DNA of 64,000 nucleotides from Synanceia verrucosa (GCA_029721515.1 CM056564.1:1031349-1095348); one strand, 5' to 3'. Shown: positions 20,521 to 31,801, counted from the first letter of the stretch. Notes: generated by a model from the letters alone, not told the origin. Program-made: numbers and translations.

Positions 20521-20657
20521 GACACTACATCTGTGATGGCGTGGATCCAGATGTGTCACAGGACGACCCGACTGACCGCTGGTTCACATACAATGACGAA
20601 TGTCACTGAAATAAGTGGTGACTTTGTGTGTGAACAGCGGCAAAGAATTTCATACAT
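20521..20657 (+). CDS. USP-like gene, His-box exon, truncated
   Basis: Acceptor ctcttatgttag. GHYICDGVDPDV carries the catalytic His and WFTYNDE the third catalytic residue. The frame then stops (TGA at 20607), while the frame one base over continues as TEISGDFVCEQRQRIS, matching the usual end of the family, so there is an indel near 20600. From about 20658 the sequence becomes the LINE-derived inverted repeat arm. Confidence 0.8.
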
Positions 20658-20658
20658 C

Positions 20659-21490
20659 ATTTGGAACATCCATCAAATACATGATGACATCATGATTTCT
20701 AGAATGTTGCTGAACACCTGCAGACAGCAGTCTGAGTGAAGTGTGGTCCTGATCACACGCTCCACCACCCTCACCACCTGCTGGAGTTTCCTTCTGTCCT
20801 CCACTGTGCAGCTGCTGAACCACACCGAGCAGCTGAACATCAGGAGGCTCTCTGTCATTGACTGATAGAAGTTCATCAGCAGGTTTTGAGGGAGGACAGC
20901 TTGTTTTATCTTCCTGAGGAAGTAAAGTCTCTGTTGGGTCTTCTCCACTTGGTGAGAGGTGTGTGGACCAGGAGAGGTCAGCTCAGATGTGGACTATATA
21001 TACTGAATGAAGGCAGGAAACTGTGTTTACTATCTGAAGTATGTTTAAGTCCATCATTTGTAACAATAACTATCAGGCTATTGTGTAGTGTTTACTGTCT
21101 AAAAAAATATTTGTATTGACCAATGTTGTGACGTATCTCAGCCACTAGGGGGGGCAGCTCCCTCTCTGTCTCTGCAGCAGCTAAACTCCACCTGTGGCTC
21201 AAACGACCAAACATTCAATTATTTTTAGAAATTTAACCTTTTACATGACAGTTTGATAATTTGATGTCACTGTTGTTTTTTATGGAAAAAAAAACACAAG
21301 CAATGAGTTATTTCCACAAAATAAATCTTATATTGAATATGTTTTTATGGTGTTATATTGAATATATCTCTATGACTTTCTGTGCCTTATACTGTATTTG
21401 AATTTCTCTACTTAAGTTCAAATCACCTACTGTATGTTCTCATTAATCACAGTGAATAGCTGACTGAAGATTTGATCATGATCACCCACA
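20659..21490 (-). mobile_element. Long inverted repeat, left arm (LINE 3' part)
   Basis: The reverse complement matches 45620-46505 with few differences (for example a 13 bp insertion and a 25 bp insertion in the right arm). The minus strand encodes QQRLYFLRKIKQAV and SCTVEDRRKLQQVVRV, the C-terminal end of a non-LTR reverse transcriptase ORF. A CCACTAGGGGGGGCAG word at 21142 resembles a CTCF site with extra Gs. This arm replaces the 3' end of the USP-like gene. Confidence 0.8.
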
Positions 21491-21750
21491 CACACCCATG
21501 CATACACACCCACATATGCACCTACAGGCATATATGGTTTAAGAGACCAACCTTGCATGGCAGCGGTTTATGAGACCACACCTAACGCAATGTCTGGTGA
21601 ACTTAAAAAACATACCAAAAATTTTTATTTAATCTGCAGAACCCAAATCTGACTTCAAAATCCTCATTTCTCTTTTAAAAGTATATGTGACATATCACAG
21701 GCTTACGGGGTCAGACAAATAGTGGTTTGTGAAACCAACAATGTTTATGA

Positions 21751-23456
21751 GGCCTGTTTACATGTAACACACAAACACAAACCAGGTGATGGTATGAGAG
21801 GACTGACAGACATTATAAGGTCTGTTTACATGTAACACACAAACACAAACCAGGTGATGGTATGAGAGGACTGACAGACATTATAAGGTCTGTTTACATG
21901 TAACACACAAACACAAACCAGGTGATGGTATGAGAGGACTGACAGACATTATAAGGTCTGTTTACATGTAACACACAAACACAAACCAGTTGATGGTATG
22001 AGAGGACTGACAGACATTATAAGGTCTGTTTACATGTAACACACAAACACAAACCAGGTGATGGTATGAGAGGACTGACAGACATTATAAGGTCTGTTTA
22101 CATGTAACACACAAACACAAACCAGGTGATGGTATGAGAGGACTGACAGACATTATAAGGTCTGTTTACATGTAACACACAAACACAAACCAGGTGATGG
22201 TATGAGAGGACTGACAGACATTATAAGGTCTGTTTACATGTAACACACAAACACAAACCAGGTGATGGTATGAGAGGACTGACAGACATTATAAGGTCTG
22301 TTTACATGTAACACACAAACACAAACCAGGTGATGGTATGAGAGGACTGACAGACATTATAAGGTCTGTTTACATGTAACACACAAACACAAACCAGGTG
22401 ATGGTATGAGAGGACTGACAGACATTATAAGGTCTGTTTACATGTAACACACAAACACAAACCAGGTGATGGTATGAGAGGACTGACAGACATTATAAGG
22501 TCTGTTTACATGTAACACACAAACACAAACCAGGTGATGGTATGAGAGGACTGACAGACATTATAAGGTCTGTTTACATGTAACACACAAACACAAACCA
22601 GGTGATGGTATGAGAGGACTGACAGACATTATAAGGTCTGTTTACATGTAACACACAAACACAAACCAGGTGATGGTATGAGAGGACTGACAGACATTAT
22701 AAGGTCTGTTTACATGTAACACACAAACACAAACCAGTTGATGGTATGAGAGGACTGACAGACATTATAAGGTCTGTTTACATGTAACACACAAACACAA
22801 ACCAGGTGATGGTATGAGAGGACTGACAGACATTATAAGGTCTGTTTACATGTAACACACAAACACAAACCAGTTGATGGTATGAGAGGACTGACAGACA
22901 TTATAAGGTCTGTTTACATGTAACACACAAACACAAACCAGTTGATGGTATGAGAGGACTGACAGACATTATAAGGTCTGTTTACATGTAACACACAAAC
23001 ACAAACCAGGTGATGGTATGAGAGGACTGACAGACATTATAAGGTCTGTTTACATGTAACACACAAACACAAACCAGTTGATGGTATGAGAGGACTGACA
23101 GACATTATAAGGTCTGTTTACATGTAACACACAAACACAAACCAGGTGATGGTATGAGAGGACTGACAGACATTATAAGGTCTGTTTACATGTAACACAC
23201 AAACATAAACCAGGTGATGGTATGAGAGGACTGACAGACATTATAAGGTCTGTTTACATGTAACACACAAACACAAACCAGTTGATGGTATGAGAGGACT
23301 GACAGACATTATAAGGTCTGTTTACATGTAACACACAAACACAAACCAGTTGATGGTATGAGAGGACTGACAGACATTATAAGGTCTGTTTACATGTAAC
23401 ACACAAACACAAACCAGGTGACGGTATGAGAGGACTGACAGACATTATAAGGTCTA
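21751..23456. repeat. 68 bp satellite, about 25 copies, very uniform
   Basis: The unit is ggtctgtttacatgtaacac plus 48 more bases, ending gacagacattataa. Copies differ only at a few sites, mainly ccaggtgatg versus ccagttgatg. Each unit contains the palindrome TTACATGTAA and the forkhead-type word TGTTTAC. The first unit reads ggcctg and the last ends in ggtctacaag. Confidence 0.95.
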
Positions 23457-23607
23457 CAAGAATACAATAGTATATTTAATCTCTTTAAAAACCCACTCCA
23501 TTCCTCCTTTTTAGCTGTTTTCATTCTCAGTGGTCTTTAAATTGGTTTAAATTTTTAGCCAAAATAACAAAACCTCCAGAGTGCCAGTTGCTCATTAGCA
23601 ATGAGTC

Positions 23608-24107
23608 NNNNNNNNNNNNNNNNNNNNNNNNNNNNNNNNNNNNNNNNNNNNNNNNNNNNNNNNNNNNNNNNNNNNNNNNNNNNNNNNNNNNNNNNNNNNN
23701 NNNNNNNNNNNNNNNNNNNNNNNNNNNNNNNNNNNNNNNNNNNNNNNNNNNNNNNNNNNNNNNNNNNNNNNNNNNNNNNNNNNNNNNNNNNNNNNNNNNN
23801 NNNNNNNNNNNNNNNNNNNNNNNNNNNNNNNNNNNNNNNNNNNNNNNNNNNNNNNNNNNNNNNNNNNNNNNNNNNNNNNNNNNNNNNNNNNNNNNNNNNN
23901 NNNNNNNNNNNNNNNNNNNNNNNNNNNNNNNNNNNNNNNNNNNNNNNNNNNNNNNNNNNNNNNNNNNNNNNNNNNNNNNNNNNNNNNNNNNNNNNNNNNN
24001 NNNNNNNNNNNNNNNNNNNNNNNNNNNNNNNNNNNNNNNNNNNNNNNNNNNNNNNNNNNNNNNNNNNNNNNNNNNNNNNNNNNNNNNNNNNNNNNNNNNN
24101 NNNNNNN
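23608..24107. other. Assembly gap (500 N)
   Basis: Exactly 500 N, so the true length is unknown. Frames reported across it are not real. Confidence 0.99.
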
Positions 24108-24327
24108 TTTTGAAATGTAAAAATATGCAGTGTAATGGTATAGCCGTGTATTATGCTGCATATTTTGAAATGTCAAAATATGCAGTGTATTGGTATAGCC
24201 GTGTATTATGCTGCATATTTTAAAATGTAAAAATATGCAGCGTAATGCTATAGCCGTGTATTATGCTGCATATTTTGAAATGTAAAAACATACAGTTTAA
24301 TAGCATAGCCGCATATTATGCTGCATA
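24108..24327. repeat. 55 bp tandem repeat, four copies
   Basis: Units of 55 bp beginning ttttgaaatgtaaaaatatg. The same repeat, with different substitutions, precedes the second element copy at about 38665-38840, so it belongs to that element. Confidence 0.85.
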
Positions 24328-25205
24328 AAAACACTTGTCTTTTTCTATAATTGTGCTATAAGCCTATACTATGTGTTATGTGTTGCCTTTTCATGTGTTG
24401 GTTAAGTTTATTAAGTGGGTGAAATAAACTTGATAAAAAAAACAACTGCATAGTTATTAGAGGTGCCCATCACCACAGATACCATATTATTATTATCACA
24501 ATAATTGTTATGTAGACAGGAAAAAGTGAATGAAGACATGAACAAATACATTTGTTGCACACAAGAACAGTTCTTTCATGTTTAATTAAGGAGTGGAAGA
24601 TAATTAACAGATATTATGAACACTTTCAATAAAACAATTATTAAACAGATAATATCAAAACTTTATAAATGTAACAGTTATTAAACACATATAATTAACT
24701 ATTTCCAACACAAATATTTACAATATTTTTCTTTGGAAACGTTGCTTTCATTTCCACCAACCTCTGCTCTTTTGTCATTGTTTCTGACAGAAGACAGTAA
24801 AACTGTGCCTCAGTACTGACTATGCTTATTCTTAGCTGTGTGGAACTGACCACATTTTTTGCACGTGTTGGCCTGTACAGTCTGTCTATATGGCCTCTTC
24901 TGTGCACCAGTGGCTGCAGCAGGTGCAGCAGGTGCAGCAGGTGCAGCAGGTTGTGGGTTGTTGACCTGTGAATCTGCGACAGGAAGCATTAATTGTAGCA
25001 CAGCCACAGGTTGTCCTTCTGGTGTCCTGCAGGTGAGGATCTGTGGCGTCAGAACAGGGACTGTACCTGGGTGTGCCGGGGGTGCAGAAGGCTCTGGAGT
25101 GGCTGAGGATGCTGCAGAGTGCTCGGGAGGAATGGGGGTGCAATAATCAACTGCCGTTGCTCCCCCAACTCCACCAAGTATTCAGCAAGCTAATCGACAT
25201 GCTGG
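24328..25205 (-). mobile_element. Unrecognised element, copy A
   Basis: About 95% identical to 38841-39516 in the compared part and in the same orientation. On the minus strand an open frame enters from the right with a Pro/Ala/Ser-rich region, passes LTCRTPEGQPVAVLQL, an Ala-Pro repeat and KRPYRQTVQANTCKKCGQ, and stops at about 24813 (HSQY-stop). The CxxC and basic C-terminus suggest nucleic-acid binding. The right end is interrupted by the retrovirus LTR at 25206. The upstream part of the frame is not in the window. Confidence 0.55.
24810..25145 (-). CDS. Pro/Ala-rich frame with C-terminal CxxC, copy A (partial)
   Basis: C-terminal part of an unknown protein. It contains Pro/Ser/Ala-rich low-complexity sequence, a (AAP)n tract from a gca repeat, and the end CKKCGQFHTAKNKHSQY. 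Copy B reads CKKCGQFYTAKNKHSQY with the Ala tract differing by one unit, so the frame is kept between copies, which favours a real protein. The start is not visible. Confidence 0.45.
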   Translation of the reverse strand, partial: YCTPIPPEHSAASSATPEPSAPPAHPGTVPVLTPQILTCRTPEGQPVAVLQLMLPVADSQVNNPQPAAPAAPAAPAAATGAQKRPYRQTVQANTCKKCGQFHTAKNKHSQY

Positions 25206-25660
25206 TGTTGTGGAAATATTCTGTCAGGATGTTTTCATTTCCACAGGGTTCTTTAACTACACAAGGGTCTAGTGAATAAACTTCACTGATTCAGTTGCCC
25301 AGAGAAAGTTGCTCTTTTATTATCTGTCTGCAGAACAGAGATGAGATTTCAAACAAACAGCTCAAAGCGTTGTGAGTGAATGTCCATACAGAATGTCAGG
25401 AAAAACAGTATTCATGCACTTCTGATACATACATGCTTACGTGAGTTCCTGCTGACAAGCAATACCATCATAGTGAGAAACAAACATGCTGTATGCTTTG
25501 ATGTAGGCAGAGTCCACATGTTTATCAGAACTGATGGCGAGGAAAAGGCATCCTGCACACACACTGTTCTCTGTGAAGACTAAACAAGATAACTTCTAGC
25601 AACATCATCATGAGTTCATACATAACAGCTTCTGACACATTCTGCTAAATTTCCATCACA
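25206..25660 (-). repeat. Retrovirus 3' LTR (left)
   Basis: Begins tgttgtggaaat and ends ttccatcaca on the plus strand (TG...CA in both). It is about 455 bp. It matches the right LTR over the terminal parts; the middle differs, with indels. Confidence 0.8.
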
Positions 25661-25690
25661 TTCCCTCCTTTTGTTCCTACAGGAACACCT
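25661..25690 (-). promoter_or_regulatory. Polypurine tract of the retrovirus
   Basis: On the minus strand the purine run aaaaggaggga lies directly before the 3' LTR, where plus-strand DNA synthesis would start. Confidence 0.65.
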
Positions 25691-26159
25691 AAGTAAATAC
25701 AAAGTTTACTGAAAGCATCAAACATCAGATTGAACCTTTTGCATGGTCTTAAGATCAAACATCATTGAGATGTCAGTAACAGAAAAAAAAGTTGCATTTG
25801 TTCTTGCGAGAATAGAACTCTCTGTTTATAGCAAAGCTGAGACAGACAGAACGGGGATTGTAGAATTACACAAGTGATATTACATTACTGTATATTAATC
25901 AGTACAGGTAACAATCATTTTAATCATCCTAAAACAGGACGAAAGAAAAGACTCAACCTGTTCCCGGACCTATACAGGCCATCGGGCAGTCGCCTCACAA
26001 GTCATTATAACTTTATGATTCTCACATGTCCATGCTGTAAAACAAACAGATTCAATGCATCTCAGTTCTTCTCAGAGGTCACACCTATCAATGGTTACAC
26101 CGCAAATTCAGGCAAAAACCCTTTTCTAGGGAAAAATTCCTGAATGACCCTCTCATGGA

Positions 26160-26521
26160 GCCCAGAGGAGAAAAACCCCATTCATGTCAGATGAGGGGAA
26201 AACACCTCCGTGGTCTCCATGGGAACGATCAGACGTCGTGAGGAGGATCTGGAATGGGCCTTGCCAGCGTCTGTGTTTCCAGCTTTTCCTTCTGAAGTCT
26301 TTCATGACCACGTAGTCTCCTGGTTGGAGCCGATGCAGTGGACCTTCAGCTTGACCAGGGAGTGCAGCAGACACTTGTTGTCTCAGTGATGGCTCCTCTT
26401 TATTAACATCATTGCTCGTCGTCAGATCCTGGTGGTAGGATGGACAATCCCTCCATTTCAGCTGAACACTGGACCATCTTCTTTTCCAGTTGAAATCAAT
26501 CTGACCCCTTTTGAGGTACAC
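26160..26521 (-). pseudogene. Retroviral integrase C-terminal relic
   Basis: A 122-codon frame holds the conserved integrase tail block (LQPGDYVVMKDFRRKSW and GPFQILLTT), then loses the reading and ends early. It is the best preserved coding part of the element. Confidence 0.75.
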
Positions 26522-27319
26522 TGGTTAAACTGGCTGTCTGTATCCTGGATGTCTCATTTCCACCTGCCTCCAGTGTGTCTGCAAAATACAATGATAGCAA
26601 AACAACACAACAAGCAACAATAGCAGACATAGATAAAACAATCCATTAAGTGCTATTTTACTCAAGACTTCCTGCTCTAATTTCAAAATAAAAGCCCTTT
26701 TTGTCTGTTCATAGAACTATGTTTATTAACATGAGACCTTTATTTTGACATACCGTATGTATAAGAATAAATACTCAGTGTAAGCTTGACTAGCTTTATG
26801 TAGAAAGACAATGAGCCAGCCCGATGTATAGAGTTTATTCTGAAGGACCAACTGGACTGATATCTGCATTCAATCTTCAGTCTTTTGTAAACTTCACTAA
26901 CATCCCTCCTGTGAGATATTAATGAGTCTATATAGTGACCTTGCTGCTTTCAACACTACAGTTATATCAGAAACATTTAGCCTAGTTATACTTAAAATAT
27001 ATGGATAGTTCAAAGTCATTACCAAAAACCAATAATAACCATAACGCTAATGTGTCCCTCGATGAAATGGAGTTTGATACTCCTGTTCTAGTGGATATGG
27101 AGGATTTAGCACACTGACTCAGGCGGTAACTCGTGTGTCCTCTATCCAGTCGGAGGGTCTCACACCCTTACCCAAATGTTGTCGTCATCACCCTCTGTTG
27201 TCACTCTTTTCCTGTACCTGTATGGAGAGATGCTACCAGTACAGTTAGTGCACCATAGTATGACACATGATCGAGATTTGTGAGGTCTAGAGGCGTCCCC
27301 CTGAGACCCACTATTGCAG

Positions 27320-27490
27320 GACCCTCAAGCGTGTCCTGTGCAAAGCTTGAACAGTAAAAACCCCATACTATTGTTGGTGGAGGCCCTGATTGACATCAAA
27401 GCAATAAGCAAGGCTTCAACTCACATTAATTTGGAATCTGTACAGATTTTTGCCAATTTTACTCTTTCAACTTGACCTTGGGACTGCCAA
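27320..27490 (-). pseudogene. Retroviral integrase core relic
   Basis: A short minus-strand stretch reads EALLIALMSIRAS and a GFLLFKL block, the equivalents of the IRSTP and G(L)SPFE region of integrase. Stops and frame changes flank it. The upstream part of the core, with the zinc-binding N-terminus, is lost or displaced by the element at 27568-28137. Confidence 0.5.
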
Positions 27491-27567
27491 ACCTAGGTAG
27501 ATAGTGATTCATTAAAAAAACCTACGAACTTCACATAATGTGCTGATTAACCAAAAAAGAGTCAGTT

Positions 27568-28137
27568 CACTGTAAGAAATGATTCTGTGGTCATGTAGAT
27601 CTGAATTAATGTATTAGGTAAAATACATTCAATATGATTGTGATTTTGATTTTGAAGCAGATATTTGCCGTGTACATGGATGTGGAGCAACACGTCTAAA
27701 GCACAAAAATGAATTGTTAATAAAATTCTTATTTGAGTATTTCTTAAGTTCTGTACTTTCTGGGCCATAGACTGAATATTCTTAGAGTGGAAGAATATTT
27801 AGACTAAATTCATTGCATTTATTACATTCAAATCAATGTGCAGATTAATGTAGATGACTATTACACAATTATATATCACTGACACATTGAATTAATTTCT
27901 ATTAGTAGTATTTCCACATTAGGGAGTTTATCTTTTTCAAATCAACTCAATAGTCTTGTTGAGGTTATAATTGACTATGTACTGTTTTCTATTTGAGTCT
28001 ACTCAATGGATAACTATTAAAGGCATCATTTAATTAATATTTACTCAATACTGAACCTTGTGAAATCTAATGAACAATATTGCTTGTCTGTTACCTCATC
28101 TCTATTGAGTAAATATTGTGTATCTTTTCTTACAGTG
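27568..28137. mobile_element. MITE-like insertion in the retrovirus
   Basis: The ends are perfect 12 bp inverted repeats: CACTGTAAGAAA at 27568 and TTTCTTACAGTG ending at 28137. The 570 bp interior is AT-rich without coding potential. It separates the RNase H relic from the integrase relic. No clear target duplication was seen. Confidence 0.6.
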
Positions 28138-28139
28138 TG

Positions 28140-28430
28140 CATATATTAAGTCTACAATCTGTCCCTGAGCTGCTTTAAGTGCTTCAGTCAATGTTTTCAG
28201 TCCTGCTCTCTGTGCTGAGGGTGAAGTCTGTAGTCTGTCAGAGGTCACAGTCACATACAGTAGTCATTTCCTGTTTGGTACTCAAATACAGCATATCCTG
28301 TCTGTAGTCCATTTTGTGGGTGCCATAAACAGCAACCATCAGTAAATACAGTTCTTGTGTCTGGATGATTAAAGGGCTCATTCTGTAAATCAGCTCTCAG
28401 TTTAATGTGATGTTATGTGTTGTCAGTACA
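28140..28430 (-). pseudogene. Retroviral RNase H relic
   Basis: The minus strand reads TVFTDGCCLWHPQNG, the TDG block of RNase H, and, after a frame change, RAGLKTLTEALKAA, where a catalytic Glu expected in RAELKAL is Gly. The third catalytic block is cut off by the MITE. Confidence 0.6.
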
Positions 28431-29289
28431 GTCAGTGACTGATACATGATTATGTGTCCTGTCTTTTGTGATGGCTTTTGCTTCTTCAGCATGTCGTGTG
28501 CATGGTGGTTATCTGTTTTCTACAGTGTCTGATTTGAATTGTAGTACATCAGTACCTGCCTTCCTCCCTCCTTTTCCTGCAGCCCTTTTTCAGAAACATC
28601 CAAATGAAATGTTGCTGAATAATCGAGTGTATCTGTACTGTTGACCTCTGAATGTGAATGAGAACACATCTCTAATCTCAGGTTGAAGTGGGAGACAGAA
28701 AAAAAGGCTTTTGCTTGTTATCACAGTATCAAGGTCAGCTTATTTATAATTAATTAAAAACAAACAGCCAGTGATTTAGACTGAAGTAGAGCACATAAAG
28801 TCAGAAAAATGTTTAACATACCATTATAGATTCATATTCACTTTAACATTTCCCCTTTTGACATGGTTTCATCATATCAATTAATAGAAGTAGGAAATGT
28901 AAATCCTGCATTGTGCAGCATCCATCAGGCTGTAACCAGCTTTGCAGACCCCCCAAACTGCAAGTGACCACCACCTTTTAGGGTACGGCACAACCAGGTG
29001 GGAGACAGTGTGGTGTCCCTTTTTAGAGAGGTAAATCACAGGTGTAAGCAGTTCTTCATTGCATGTTCAGTAGCATCCTGTATGTCAGCGACTATGTGTA
29101 AGCTGGTCTTCATTGCAAGTATCAGCAGCAAGCGATTCTTCATTGCACAGGCATGTGGAAATGATAACAATGCAATAGTGATTGGTTTCATTTAATATAG
29201 ACAGAAGCTAAAACTTTAATTAATTTATGTATTTATTAGCTCAACTGAGAGCATATCAGTGGCCTTAAGTTTGAGCAATCAGAGGCATA

Positions 29290-29410
29290 TGTGATGACAA
29301 ATGCTGACCTGTGGTTCCTGTTTCTGGCATCTAGTTTTGCTCTCAATTGGGCCTGAAGTAGGGCCATCAAATCTATTAATAGATGGTTATCGTTCTCACT
29401 AGGCGGAGGG
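29290..29410 (-). pseudogene. Possible retroviral coding remnant
   Basis: A short minus-strand open stretch reads LLIDLMALLQAQLRAKLD, helical and charged. It may be a gag remnant given its position 5' of pol, but it is too short to identify. Confidence 0.25.
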
Positions 29411-30689
29411 AAAAATGCACAAAGTGTTTGATCACGGGAAAGAGGAGGATGGCTAGCTGTGGAGTGTGTTATCTTGTGTTCATGGCAATGTGAATGAAAA
29501 TGTGGAAAATGTGTAAGTCAACCCTTCTCTCATACCATTAGTTCGTTTAGGGTCTAAGTTATTCTTCCCTTGTATAGAATTTGAATGATTTGAATTTGAC
29601 TGGTTTCTTATGAGGGTAGTTTAAAAGTCTGCGACCGCTTATGCTTCCTTTCTGTATTTTTTATTTTTTCTAGGTCGTTCTGTCTCTCCCTCTGTGTCTG
29701 TGTCCATCAGAGTCTTCTGTCTGAGTCTTGTATCAACTTATACTCAAACTCTTAGCAGAGTTAGCAGAGCATCATCCCCTGGAAATCAACCATTTTTTTT
29801 TTGTTGTTGTTTTAATTCTGCTTCAATTTATCCACTTATTTCCTTTTTCTTATGGTATTTAGGATTAATGCCTCCTAAATACACACAAAACTACTCCTTC
29901 TCACAAATTTTGAACTCACCTGCTCCTTTAATTGCCATAATTTATGGACTTACTTTGGTTGTACATAAAAACACTACACACGCACACACAATTTCAAGTG
30001 TATGGACGCAATGCCCTGTTGGGAGACCTAGTCAGAAAGCTTCTACAGAAAGTCCTGGTGACTATACTGCGGCTGACTACTGGGGGTCCTAACCCAGTCT
30101 CACTAACAGTTTTAATACACCGCAAATTATGCACCAAATCCACCCCAAAGGTAATACTCACACTCAGTCTTCAGAGTTTTCTTTTCACCGGCCTCCTTTT
30201 CATTTAACTCTTGAAGAAAGATCCAGCCCACACAATTCAAACCCAACACGTGTATTTTAATTCTCTTTTTCTTCTTTTCTGCGCATGATATTCAACCTCC
30301 ATTTCTCATTTCTCTTATTTCTCTTTTACCATTAATTTAATAGGTGTTGACTCACTTTAGACTAAACATCATCTACACCAGACATCGTTTTAGTTTTAAT
30401 CAATATGCACAATTCTATTGAAAAGGTTTGTGCTTACCTTTTGAGCTTTTCAGGCGCCTGTGATTTCTGGGTAGATGAGGGTAACGTTGTGATACTTCGG
30501 ACTCCTTTAACCTTTTGATTCATTTTTGTTCTCAAAGCAGCTTTACTTTACCATTCTTAAGTTCCCTTTAAGTTGTAACAACTGATTTCCGCTAAATGTT
30601 CACTCAACATTGAAGATGCTGCACACTATCTTCCCCATATTTTCTCTTCATGGCCTCCGCAATTTTTTTTTTTTTTATTTTACTTTTAT

Positions 30690-30721
30690 ATTTTATTTTT
30701 ATATATATATATATATACATG

Positions 30722-30804
<83 letters not shown>
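30690..30804. repeat. (TA)n microsatellite
   Basis: About 50 TA dinucleotides with a few tac interruptions inside the retrovirus 5' region. Confidence 0.95.
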
Positions 30805-30807
<3 letters not shown>

Positions 30808-30879
30808 TTACTTTTACAAAGCTCTTATCTTTACTGCTATAGCGTCTTTTACCTGAGCTCCTGCCTCGGTCTGTCTCTG

Positions 30880-31070
30880 ACAGAAACCTGTGTTCTTGTT
30901 TTGACTTCGGGTTCAAAACTCACACTTTTGCAGAAAACTGTGTTCTTGCTTTGGCTTCAGGCCGAAAAGCTCACGCTTTTTACGCGCAAAACTCACAGAA
31001 ATAAGAAAATAAAAAGAACAAAGAAAAAGAAACACCTGTTCTTGTTTTGCCGTCTTCGAGTCCTGGACTT
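30880..31070. repeat. Degenerate 60 bp repeats in retrovirus leader
   Basis: Three related segments carry ctgtgttcttgttttg followed by a variant of acttcgggttcaaaactcac. Confidence 0.5.
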
Positions 31071-31354
31071 GGTATTCAACACTTATTGTAGATAGACGCA
31101 ATTCTATTCCACAATAATCTTAAGAGAAACAGAGGTGATTTAGTTTGTATTTTTTAAAATTAGTCCCACAATTACCTCTTTCTTAGGAGCAACAATACTG
31201 GCCCTCAGAATCAGGAAGAGATGATAATAAATGGAATGTAAACCATCTCACCGGGTGTAGCTCCCGTGCAGATCGTAGCAGAGTCAGTCACAGGCCCCAG
31301 GATGCCGGGTCCTCATCCTTGTTTTAAGAGGCGAGAACGGGTTCGCCACGAACG

Positions 31355-31378
31355 ATCCCAAAATTCTGACACCAAAAC
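31355..31378 (-). promoter_or_regulatory. Retrovirus primer-binding site
   Basis: On the minus strand TGGTGTCAGAATTTTGGGAT follows the LTR end after two bases. It resembles the complement of a tRNA-Leu 3' end. Confidence 0.6.
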
Positions 31379-31801
31379 TGTAGTGGAAATTCTCTGTCAG
31401 GATGGTCTAATTTCCACAGGGTTCTTTAACTACACAAGAGTCCAGTAAATAATTTCACTGATTCCGTTGCCCAAAGAGTTGCTTTTAATATCTGTCTGCA
31501 GAACAGAGATGAGATTTCAGACACACAGCAAGTGTGAGTGGAAGCCCATGCAGAGTAACAGAAGAGGATGTATTTAACAGCCACAGTAATCAGGAGACAC
31601 GTTGTCAAGGACTTCAACACAGAATGAGTTGGCAGCGCCAAGTCCTGGGCTTATCAGTCCAGGGCAGAGTGACATAATGTGCCATTGTCTTCAGAAATGC
31701 ATACTTTGATTGTATCAGCATGAGTTCACACATAACAACTTATACAATCAGGCATGAGTTCACACATAACTTCTGACACATTCTGCTAAATTTCCATCAC
31801 A
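31379..31801 (-). repeat. Retrovirus 5' LTR (right)
   Basis: tgtagtggaaat ... ttccatcaca, about 423 bp. Shares the 'gggttctttaactacacaag' and 'tctgtctgcagaacagagat' blocks with the left LTR. The visible divergence and indels between the LTRs mean an old insertion. Confidence 0.8.

Larger units (their letters stand above)
16432..20657 (+). pseudogene. Ubiquitin-specific protease (USP37-like), decaying 13-exon copy
   Basis: A peptidase C19 deubiquitinase, which would remove ubiquitin from proteins. The Cys box (NPAQFCYMNSCLQSLLTL), the QDAHE-type box (KDAHELLTSML), the LHLKRFRF motif and the His box (GHYICDGV) with WFTYNDE are all present in the correct order across exons with GT/AG sites, so the catalytic Cys, His and Asn/Asp are retained. 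Layout fits the USP37 family without its long insert. Breaks: conflicting phase between the exons at 18562 and 18846; a one-base frame change in the exon at 19094; the acceptor at 20007 reads gcgg instead of gcag; a frame change after WFTYNDE; and the 3' end is replaced by LINE sequence after about 20657. The exon pair upstream of the Cys box is duplicated and the first copy is dead. Most likely a pseudogene; an expressed, error-containing assembly is the alternative. Confidence 0.8.
25206..31801 (-). mobile_element. Endogenous retrovirus, decayed, minus strand
   Basis: Two related LTRs (25206-25660 and 31379-31801) enclose about 5.7 kb. A primer site TGGTGTCAGAATTTTGGGAT lies directly inside the right LTR, and a polypurine tract (aaaaggaggga) directly inside the left LTR, so transcription runs leftward. 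Relics of RNase H (about 28430-28140), integrase core (about 27490-27320) and the integrase C-terminus (26400-26200) give a pol order consistent with a gamma/epsilon-like vertebrate retrovirus. All are broken by stops and frameshifts. Between the integrase end and the 3' LTR only about 550 bp remain, so no envelope gene is present. It is inserted in the unrecognised element at 25205 and is non-functional. Confidence 0.8.

Noticed and set aside
21142..21158. CTCF site CCACTAGGGGGGGCAG
   Set aside because: It has two extra G bases compared with the usual core, so binding is doubtful; kept only as a remark in the arm entry.
23588..24223. Frames of 170-211 codons across 23608-24107
   Set aside because: They consist of N bases and are artefacts of the gap.
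30604..30916. Tyr/Ile repeat frames
   Set aside because: Translation of the (TA)n microsatellite.
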